A stretch of DNA of 6,936 nt from Verrucomicrobiota bacterium. Lineage in GTDB: Bacteria; Verrucomicrobiota; Lentisphaeria; Oligosphaerales; Oligosphaeraceae. Of the stretch, positions 1-4,762 are shown one piece after another. The notes under the pieces were generated by a model. The model was not told where the DNA came from, made no database searches, and saw only the letters and a list, made by a program, of their open reading frames with translations. The stretch covers positions 1-6,936 of the forward strand of contig JAKLHU010000113.1 in assembly GCA_022709995.1 (NCBI GenBank). Direction: 5' to 3'. Both the position numbers and the translations under genes were made by a program. Within the stretch, counting starts at the first letter, position 1. The number at the start of each line of letters is the position of its first letter.

Positions 1-587
1 CGTGCCTTCATGGAGAAGGTCGGGCATCCGGCTCTGACCATGCCCGACATGGCGGAATTTGCGGAAAGCGCAGCTCCTGAAAGTGGCAGTTCCACAAGCA
101 CGGAAACCGCCGTCACGACGGTGGTGCCTACGCCAACCTCGATCCCGGCGCCACCCCGCGCGCCGTCAACCTGGACCGCGAATACCACGTCTATGACCTT
201 CTGGAAGGCGGCTATCTCGGCTTCCACAAGACCTTCCCGCACCCGTTCGCCGCCGACTCGCAAACCGCCTTCGCGCTGCTGCCCTACCAGCCCCGAAAAC
301 TCGTCGCCACCGTCACCCCAGGGACGGACCGCACCTATGCCGTCCTCCTGGCCCTCGACACCGCCGGCCCCCAAAGCGCGGAACACCCCATCCGCCTACA
401 GCTGACGGACCCAGACGGCGCCGTGAACCCCATCTGCCCCGGCCTGCGCTTCGCCCGCCACGGCCAGGATGAATTCACCCTGACTTTGCCACTCAATGCC
501 ACCCCGGGACAATGGACGCTCCGAGCCGAAGACGTCATCACCCGCCTGCCGACAACCGTCCGCTTCAACGTCCCCAAACCGGAATGA
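1..587 (+). CDS. C-terminal part of a probable glycoside-hydrolase-like protein, frameshifted
   Basis: Seen: an open frame runs from the stop at 78-80 to the TGA at 585-587, with strongly GC-rich third positions. It encodes about 168 residues, including NLDREYHVYDLLEGGYLG, FALLPYQPRKL and a final beta-rich stretch ending RFNVPKPE. Before base 80 the coding-looking frame is a different one (FMEKVGHPALTMPDMAEF), and adding one A to the run at 80-82 joins the two frames smoothly. Known: large beta-galactosidase-like and related polysaccharide-active proteins of Lentisphaerota and Planctomycetota often end in a beta-sandwich segment with a 'YxVYDLxxGxYLG ... ALLPY' pattern. Inferred: this is such a C-terminus, with the catalytic part lying left of the window. 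No catalytic residue is visible, so the enzyme class cannot be given. It converges with the gene that ends at 1012. Confidence 0.5.
78..83 (+). other. Probable one-base deletion (frameshift) in an A-run
   Basis: The bases around 79-83 read GAAAG. With three As the downstream frame is preceded by an in-frame TGA at 78-80. With four As the upstream reading ...AAPE continues directly as KWQFHKHGNRR. A homopolymer slip, either real or from sequencing, is the simplest explanation. Confidence 0.45.
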
Positions 588-1011
588 GGCCTGGCCCAAA
601 CGACGCCCGCCCGCCCGATGCCAGCCGACGCCAAGGTGACGCTCCGCCAACCAAGGGGGAGGCCATCCGAAAAATCCCCAGCATGGCGCCTTGCGCTTCT
701 TCAAGGGCATGAAGCCAATGTCCACGATACGGATTTTTTGTCAGCAGTTCTTCCTCTATATCCACGGATAACGCCATCGGCGGATAAAACTTGCGACTAG
801 GGCTTTTCGGTCGGCCTCAAGGTGGTCGCGACCGGCGGCCGCGGCCAAGGTGGCAATGCCCTGGAGCCCTGACCCGCGGCCACGGCCAACTTGGCCGCAC
901 GGCACCGTCTGTCCGCCGATCAAAGCAGTCGCGGCCATGACCATACAGGCCTGACGGCTTCTGGCACAATGATGACGATGCTTCTTGCCTTGGGCGGCCA
1001 ACGCCCCTTGC
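588..1011. other. Spacer between convergent genes, no convincing gene
   Basis: The spacer lies between the plus-strand stop at 587 and the minus-strand stop at 1012. It holds a 10-bp perfect palindrome GGTCGCGACC (824-833) and a 7-bp-arm inverted repeat CGGCCAAcTTGGCCG (883-897). A minus-strand frame from an ATG at 944 down to about 756 could encode 62 residues (starting MVMAATALIGG). Its codon use is fair, but the upstream Shine-Dalgarno match is poor and I recognise no homology, so I do not call it a gene. No intrinsic terminator with a clear T-run is visible. Confidence 0.5.
992..1006 (-). terminator. Weak hairpin just after the URO-D gene
   Basis: The arms GGGCG (992-996) and CGCCC (1002-1006) surround a 5-base loop, starting 6 bases past the TGA of the minus-strand URO-D gene. 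No T-run follows in the direction of transcription, so this is at most a weak or factor-assisted stop, or chance in GC-rich DNA. Confidence 0.2.
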
Positions 1012-2151
1012 TCAACGGCCGATGGCCTCCGCCAGCCGTTTGACATAGTACACGAAGTTCGGCCAGGACACATCCGCCGGCACGGCATGGTCGCAGCCCG
1101 GAATGAATCCGCCCGACTCAATGACCGGTTGCAGCCGCGCCAGCTCCTGGTCGATGTGCTTGCCGCCCTTGGCCATGGCGCGCTTGTCAACCCCGCCGCG
1201 GAAAGCCATCTGGCGCCCGTATTGCCGCCGATAGACCACGATGTCATTGCCGGCGGCGACCTCGACCGGATCACAGCAGGTGACCCCGCACTCGATCCAC
1301 AAGGGAATCAACTCGCCGACGTGCCCGTCGGAATCGACGGCGTAGATCGGCACGCCATGCCTCCGGATGAAATCACCCCAGCGCCTCCAGGTCGGCATCA
1401 GAAATTCCCGGCACATTTCCTTCGACAGCATCATGTGGCCCTTGAAAGCCATGTCCTCGGAAATATGCACCTGGTCGGGGACGCAGACTTTGAATGTCCG
1501 CTCCATGATCGTGAGAATGAACTGCTCCCAGAACTCAATCATCTCCCTGACCAGGGACGGATTGTCGTAAAACATCATGCTCAGCCCCTCGAAGCCGCAC
1601 CATTCCCGCAAAATCCAGTAGGGGCCGGAAAACGCCATCTGCAAAGGGTAGTCGCGCCGCGACAAGTCGACGGTCGGCAAGGCCGGATACCGTTCGGGCG
1701 TGTCCGGATCATAGCGCCGGCGCATCTCCAGCCAGTCCGCCCGCGACTCCACCGGGCATTTGATCCACCGCCGGGTGACAAAATCAATCGCGCTGCGCAA
1801 ATACTCCGGCGTGTATTCCAAGCCGATTTCACAGATATTACCCTTCCAATCCTGCACGACCTGCGAATTTTCGCGCACTTCCAGAACTTTTTCCTCATAC
1901 ATCGGATTCATGCGGGTGTCAACGGCATAGCCCTGTTCCCCGCCGGACTGGGCATCCGGCTCGACGCCGGCCTGACGACAGGCCTCGGCCAGAATGTCGG
2001 CGCCGACCGTGCCTGGCGGCAGCCCCTCCTGGTACCAGCGCTCCCGCGTCGATCGGCGCCCGGCTCCTGGCGTCAACGGAATTCGGGCGGACTTGCCAAA
2101 ACACAATGTCTGCACATAATCATCGCGACGACTGCTGACAACCTGGCCCAT
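1012..2151 (-). CDS. Uroporphyrinogen-decarboxylase (URO-D) family protein
   Basis: Seen: 379 residues, about the usual length for the URO-D fold. The start at 2151 is preceded by CGAGG with a 5-base gap, and the protein then begins in the family manner (short polar start, then FGKSARIPLTPG at residues 18-29). The open frame extends 48 codons further upstream, but that stretch does not look like family sequence. Conserved-looking blocks are ISEDMAFKGHMMLS (230-243), YAVDSDGHVGELIPLW (270-285), GGVDKR (319-324) and GGFIPGCDHAVPADVSW (347-363). Known: the superfamily is a TIM barrel holding uroporphyrinogen decarboxylase (HemE) and MtaA/MtbA/CmuA-type corrinoid methyltransferases, the latter using a His-x-Cys plus Cys zinc site. 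Inferred: this belongs to the PVC-type paralogues in which that site reads D-S-D-G. It is therefore unlikely to be HemE or a classical zinc methyltransferase, and the substrate is unknown. It is probably cytoplasmic, as no signal peptide is visible, and monocistronic given the long spacers on both sides. Confidence 0.9.
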   Translation of the reverse strand: MGQVVSSRRDDYVQTLCFGKSARIPLTPGAGRRSTRERWYQEGLPPGTVGADILAEACRQAGVEPDAQSGGEQGYAVDTRMNPMYEEKVLEVRENSQVVQDWKGNICEIGLEYTPEYLRSAIDFVTRRWIKCPVESRADWLEMRRRYDPDTPERYPALPTVDLSRRDYPLQMAFSGPYWILREWCGFEGLSMMFYDNPSLVREMIEFWEQFILTIMERTFKVCVPDQVHISEDMAFKGHMMLSKEMCREFLMPTWRRWGDFIRRHGVPIYAVDSDGHVGELIPLWIECGVTCCDPVEVAAGNDIVVYRRQYGRQMAFRGGVDKRAMAKGGKHIDQELARLQPVIESGGFIPGCDHAVPADVSWPNFVYYVKRLAEAIGR

Positions 2152-2303
2152 GGCGACCTCGCTTCGGTATTCCTGCTCTTTTGAACCTCTTCCGCAACAG
2201 ACTAGCCTTGCCGGTAAAACCGCCAAAAAACTCTTGCCGACTGCTCTTTCGGGAAAACCTCCCCGCCTGCCGGCGCACTTGAGAAACAATAACAACGCGG
2301 CCT

Positions 2304-2332
2304 AATATATACTTCAGCACCGGTGTCGTCCA
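2304..2332 (-). promoter_or_regulatory. Possible sigma-70-type promoter for the URO-D gene
   Basis: On the minus strand, TGGACG (2327-2332) and TATATT (2304-2309) are separated by 17 bases, matching the -35 and -10 consensus at 4 of 6 and 5 of 6 positions. This would leave a leader of about 145 bases before the start at 2151. Only the box pattern supports it, in a lineage whose promoters I cannot calibrate. Confidence 0.35.
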
Positions 2333-2353
2333 TGTCGCCTCCGTCCGCGCAAG

Positions 2354-2369
2354 CGCAAGCGTGTCATCG
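2354..2369 (+). repeat. 16-bp direct repeat, copy 1
   Basis: CGCAAGCGTGTCATCG occurs here and again at 2520-2535, exactly, 166 bases apart. Because 166 is not a multiple of three, the repeat is not simply a repeated coding motif in one frame. It lies just upstream of the putative URO-D promoter. Confidence 0.6.
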
Positions 2370-2449
2370 GTCAGTGTACAACCAGGCGCTCCGCTGGGAC
2401 AATAGGAGCCATTGCCTCTGGCGGCGGTAGTGGCCTGGTGCGCCAAGGT

Positions 2450-2472
2450 GGCGCCTCCGGCCCTGAGGCGCC
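2450..2472 (+). repeat. Perfect 8-bp inverted repeat (hairpin)
   Basis: GGCGCCTC (2450-2457) and GAGGCGCC (2465-2472) are perfect complements around a 7-base loop. There is no T-run on either side, so an intrinsic terminator is not supported. It could be a repeat-element stem or an RNA-stabilising hairpin. It sits between the two copies of the 16-bp direct repeat. Confidence 0.5.
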
Positions 2473-2519
2473 CAAGCGTTGACTCCTCAAGTGCTCGATT
2501 ACCAATGGCTGACCGTTTA

Positions 2520-2535
2520 CGCAAGCGTGTCATCG
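2520..2535 (+). repeat. 16-bp direct repeat, copy 2
   Basis: This is the second exact copy of CGCAAGCGTGTCATCG (first at 2354-2369). The bases CATCGTCAC at its right edge (2531-2539) recur at 2694-2702, giving a partial third site. Confidence 0.6.
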
Positions 2536-2693
2536 TCACTCCGGTGGTGCAGACGAGCGGTGCGATCGAAAAGTGTCCTGCTGCTCGGCATGAGGGAGGG
2601 ATGACGCCGAAGCGGCACGGGAGAAGTGACACGGGCTGCCAGCTCATGCTCGCCAACACCAGACATGACGCCTTTTTCGGCAAAGACTTAAAT

Positions 2694-2706
2694 CATCGTC
2701 ACGATG
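2694..2706. repeat. Short palindrome CATCGTcACGATG
   Basis: Two perfect 6-bp arms surround a single central base. The symmetry suits a dimeric regulator's binding site, but no regulator gene is in view. Its left half overlaps the CATCGTCAC motif that also occurs at 2531-2539. Confidence 0.3.
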
Positions 2707-2982
2707 TCCCGTAGCCGTGCCTCTCCGACTGCGGCGGCCGGGGGCTTCGCGGCTTGCTGCCCGAGTCAGGAATTACCCCGAAGCGCAGCGACCGGTCTTC
2801 GCATGGGTTGCTGGGCTTACGGTGGCAGTCCCGCCAAGGGCGACAGCATCGCCCGCGGCCTGCTGGGATGGCACTCCACCACCAGAGTGAGGGATTGCCA
2901 TTCATCGACAACGCCGGCAGCGGCGCGCAAGGCGCCTATCCGACAAAACGCTGCTACGCTCACCAAGCATGGCCAAAACCAC

Positions 2983-3879
2983 TCACGCCAGGCACAAAAT
3001 CATGGTTTGCACCGCCAGAGCGCTACTGAGAATCCGCCTCCCAGGGCTGTCCTCCGCCTCTCCCCAGCCGCCGTCGCCACGCTGACGACTCAACACAATA
3101 GCCATCAGGCGTTCTCGCCATGTGCCTTGACCGACAGGAGCAGAATGCCCGCGGACACGTCCGACCCTGGCCAGCCAGTACCAACCCACCGGGCGCTCCC
3201 GACCCCAATCCGACTCCCACGCAACCGCCCGCAGCGGCGCCTGCTCCGATTCCGGTCGGCCAGCCAGCAATGCCGCGGCCAGGCGGCAAGCCGGACTGCC
3301 ACTGCCTTGGCGGTTCGAGGCTTCCCCAGACCGCTGCCGACTGTCGGCTTCCGGCAACGGTTGACCAGTCAGGGCGGCGGCCTCCAAAATCCACGGCAAA
3401 TCAGACTCCGCCACGTGTCCCGGAAAAATTTGCCTCAAGGCCGTATCCACCAGGCCTGACCAGTCCTGGCTGTCCGGATCGCTTTGCCGCAGCAATGGCC
3501 TGACCGCCACCAATGCCCCGGTTGCCCAGCCGCCCGAGGGCTGTTGCTGGCCGGCCCGCAACCATGTTTCCAGCCAAGTTTTACCGCGCTGCCGCGCCGT
3601 CTGCAGCTCGGGCCATTCGAAAGCCAGGCCCGACATCATGATGGCCATGACGGCCTGCCCGGTAGCGGCGGCATCGCCTTCCCAGGAACCGTCCTCGCCC
3701 TGCCCGGCCAGGAGCGCCTGCAAGCCGCGGCGCAAAGCCATCCGGCCTTCCAGACGCAGAGAGGCGCCCAGACCGTCGCCGGCTGCCAAGGACAAACACG
3801 CCGTCAGAACCAGAGCCAGAACGACCGCAAAAACAGACCACCGGCCCCCGACAAACCACATGCACTTTATTTCACACAT
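2983..3879 (-). CDS. Exported prenyltransferase/squalene-oxidase-repeat protein, probable lipoprotein
   Basis: Seen: 298 residues from the ATG at 3879. I chose this start because AAGGGA lies 9 bases upstream and a normal signal peptide follows (charged start, then hydrophobic SVFAVVLALVL at 15-25). LTAC at 25-28 fits a lipobox, so Cys28 may be lipid-anchored; cleavage after SLAA (30-33) by signal peptidase I is the alternative. An ATG at 3933 is also in frame but has no good ribosome site. QW-type motifs are visible near both ends: QGEDGSW (60-66) and QRGDGGWG (266-273), with QQPSGGW (112-118) between. Known: such motifs occur in the alpha/alpha-barrel proteins related to squalene-hopene cyclases and are common in secreted planctomycete and lentisphaerote proteins of unknown role. 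Inferred: an extracytoplasmic barrel or half-barrel. The enzyme acid motif DxDD of cyclases is not seen, so catalysis is doubtful. The middle (175-200) is low-complexity and Ser/Arg/Gly-rich. Confidence 0.75.
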   Translation of the reverse strand: MCEIKCMWFVGGRWSVFAVVLALVLTACLSLAAGDGLGASLRLEGRMALRRGLQALLAGQGEDGSWEGDAAATGQAVMAIMMSGLAFEWPELQTARQRGKTWLETWLRAGQQQPSGGWATGALVAVRPLLRQSDPDSQDWSGLVDTALRQIFPGHVAESDLPWILEAAALTGQPLPEADSRQRSGEASNRQGSGSPACRLAAALLAGRPESEQAPLRAVAWESDWGRERPVGWYWLARVGRVRGHSAPVGQGTWRERLMAIVLSRQRGDGGWGEAEDSPGRRILSSALAVQTMILCLA

Positions 3880-3973
3880 CCGTCGCCGTCCCTTGCATAA
3901 GAATAATATCCTGGTATTTTTTTTCGCCACCATTTCATGCTGCTTCTACAGGTTCACGGCCCTCCCCAAGCAA

Positions 3974-4002
3974 ATGAAAAAGCCATGTCTTGCGCATGTC
4001 AA
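3974..4002 (-). promoter_or_regulatory. Probable sigma-70-type promoter for the QW-repeat protein
   Basis: On the minus strand a perfect TTGACA (3997-4002) is followed after 17 bases by TTTCAT (3974-3979), a 4-of-6 match to the -10 box. Transcription would start near 3967, giving a leader of about 90 bases before the ATG at 3879. The surrounding DNA is AT-rich, as expected of a promoter. A second -10-like TATTAT (near 3907) lacks a good partner box. Confidence 0.45.
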
Positions 4003-4137
4003 ACCGATGACTTGATGTTGTGAAAATCATACCTGCGCACAAAATAACGAGAAACTGCAAAAAATCGTTGGCAACATGCCATCCAAGAGCTACTTTTCGT
4101 GCTGTCATCCAGACATCAACGGAGCCCACCCTCCCAT

Positions 4138-4150
4138 TGGGGGACCCCCA
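4138..4150. repeat. G/C-run palindrome TGGGGGaCCCCCA
   Basis: Two perfect 6-bp arms surround one base. It could form a cruciform or short hairpin, but no T-run follows, so I do not call it a terminator. Confidence 0.35.
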
Positions 4151-4163
4151 TCCTAAATTTGTA

Positions 4164-4180
4164 CGCGCGCGCGAGAGAGA
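4164..4180 (+). repeat. Simple tract: (CG)5 followed by (AG)n
   Basis: Ten bases of alternating CG (4164-4173) run straight into AGAGAGA (4174-4180). Alternating CG is the classic Z-DNA-prone pattern. This is a low-complexity tract in a non-coding spacer and nothing links it to a function. Confidence 0.5.
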
Positions 4181-4317
4181 TAAAGCTTGCAAAGCGCATC
4201 CCGAAACGTCGTCAAAATGGTAAATGGGCAAAATGTGGTGACGCCAGGCGATATTCGACAACGTGCGCCGGAATCAACGCCATCCCATGAGACCAATGCT
4301 CGTAAGTATAGGGCTCA

Positions 4318-4348
4318 ATTGGATTTTTTACGCCTGCTATAATCCAAT
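4318..4348. repeat. 8-bp inverted repeat ATTGGATT / AATCCAAT
   Basis: The arms at 4318-4325 and 4341-4348 are perfect complements with a 16-base or slightly shorter interior that starts with a T-run. The right arm leads into AATGGGATATTCGTCC, a degenerate member of the nonamer family. It may be a hairpin of that repeat family. Confidence 0.4.
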
Positions 4349-4376
4349 GGGATATTCGTCCAATTTTCTTATCCAC

Positions 4377-4394
4377 CGTCCCATACGTCCAATG
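4377..4394 (+). repeat. CATACGTCC-type nonamer pair
   Basis: CGTCCCATACGTCCAATG contains one full CATACGTCC flanked by partial units on both sides. Degenerate relatives lie just upstream (CATCCCATGAGACCAATG near 4281-4298, GATATTCGTCCAAT near 4351-4364). Confidence 0.5.
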
Positions 4395-4451
4395 CTCTTC
4401 ACTTCTGCGTAACTCTGGCTGCAAACATGGGGCCAGGGGGACGCTGAAATA

Positions 4452-4486
4452 GGACATATATGACGTATAGTACGTATGGGACCAAT
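4452..4486 (-). repeat. Nonamer array in opposite orientation
   Basis: In 9-base steps the plus strand reads ..ACATAT, ATGACGTAT, AGTACGTAT, GGGACCAAT. These are diverged complements of the CATACGTCC unit, so the family is present in both directions inside this spacer. Confidence 0.45.
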
Positions 4487-4570
4487 ACTCCTTGGTTTAG
4501 GGATTCGGTTTGGCTTTGTGCGACTGCAATAACGCCAGTGCCTATTCATCCCATTGTCCGATGTGCCTCC

Positions 4571-4622
4571 CCATACGTCTCATACGTCCCATACGTCCTA
4601 TTTCACCGTCCTATAAATCCCA
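4571..4622 (+). repeat. Tandem CATACGTCC nonamers
   Basis: Three adjacent 9-base units lie at 4572-4580 (CATACGTCT), 4581-4589 and 4590-4598 (both CATACGTCC). They are followed by diverged units (CACCGTCCTATAAATCCCATG, listed here as a shorter remnant to 4622). This is the clearest cluster of the family. Confidence 0.65.
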
Positions 4623-4675
4623 TGTTTCCGGCCAGAGTTACACATCAGTGAAAAGCATTGGCCCTATCCCTCCTG

Positions 4676-4748
4676 CGGCAGCCTGAAGGCTGGACTACAT
4701 ACGTACGGCAGCCTGAAGGCTGGACTACATACGTACGGCAGCCTGAAG
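4676..4748 (+). repeat. 30-bp tandem repeat, 2.4 copies, each with a hairpin
   Basis: Two identical 30-base units lie at 4676-4705 and 4706-4735, followed by the first 13 bases of a third at 4736-4748. Each full unit begins CGGCAGCCTGAAGGCTGG and ends ACATACGTA. CAGCCTGAAGGCTG is a perfect inverted repeat (CAGCC, loop TGAA, GGCTG), and TACGTA is palindromic. The unit's end shares CATACGT with the nonamer family next to it. The array stops 14 bases short of the stop codon of the minus-strand glycosyl-hydrolase-like gene, so its hairpins would be in that transcript's 3' end. There are no spacers, so this is not CRISPR. Confidence 0.9.
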
Positions 4749-4762
4749 CGCCTCCCGCCCGC

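Larger units (their letters stand above)
2152..2982. other. Long spacer with repeats, no convincing gene
   Basis: About 830 bases lie between two minus-strand genes. Open frames exist on both strands (for example minus 2120-2683 and plus 2704-3459), but they lack recognisable domains, overlap the real genes, and read as arginine/proline-rich shadow translations. The spacer contains a 16-bp direct repeat, a perfect hairpin, a short palindrome and the promoter-like boxes, each listed separately. Two loosely similar segments (near 2597-2613 and 2769-2785, both with CCGAAGCG) hint at degenerate interspersed repeats. Confidence 0.5.
4003..4762. other. AT-richer, repeat-filled spacer without genes
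   Basis: By eye this stretch is clearly less GC-rich than the genes around it, and the open frames in it are short and featureless. It contains a GGGGG/CCCCC palindrome, a CG/GA alternating tract, an 8-bp inverted repeat, scattered CATACGTCC-type nonamers in both orientations, and a 30-bp tandem repeat beside the end of the glycosyl-hydrolase-like gene. It is best read as a repeat-colonised intergenic region. Confidence 0.6.

Noticed and set aside
756..944. Small minus-strand gene of 62 residues after the URO-D gene
   Set aside because: Codon use is acceptable, but the Shine-Dalgarno match is poor, the frame continues into the URO-D gene as a shadow, and no family is recognisable.
1012..2151. 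Identification of the URO-D gene as hemE
   Set aside because: The sequence blocks match the PVC-type paralogues rather than haem-pathway uroporphyrinogen decarboxylase, and no haem genes are nearby.
985..2184. Long plus-strand open frame of 399 codons
   Set aside because: It lies antisense over the URO-D gene, has no recognisable domain, and is explained by GC-rich third positions opening the opposite strand.
2120..2683. Minus-strand frame of 187 codons overlapping the URO-D start
   Set aside because: It has no ribosome site or domain and overlaps a well-supported gene start. A stretch near GSYCPSGAPGCTLTDDTLAL reads smoothly but matched nothing I know.
2704..3459. Plus-strand frame of 251 codons
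   Set aside because: It covers both spacer and the antisense of the QW-repeat gene, whose signal peptide, motifs and promoter are far better supported.
4138..4150. Intrinsic terminator at the G/C palindrome
   Set aside because: No T-run follows on either strand, and it lies more than 600 bases past the nearest gene end.
4676..4748. CRISPR array
   Set aside because: The repeats are about the right length but directly abut each other with no spacers, and no cas gene is present.
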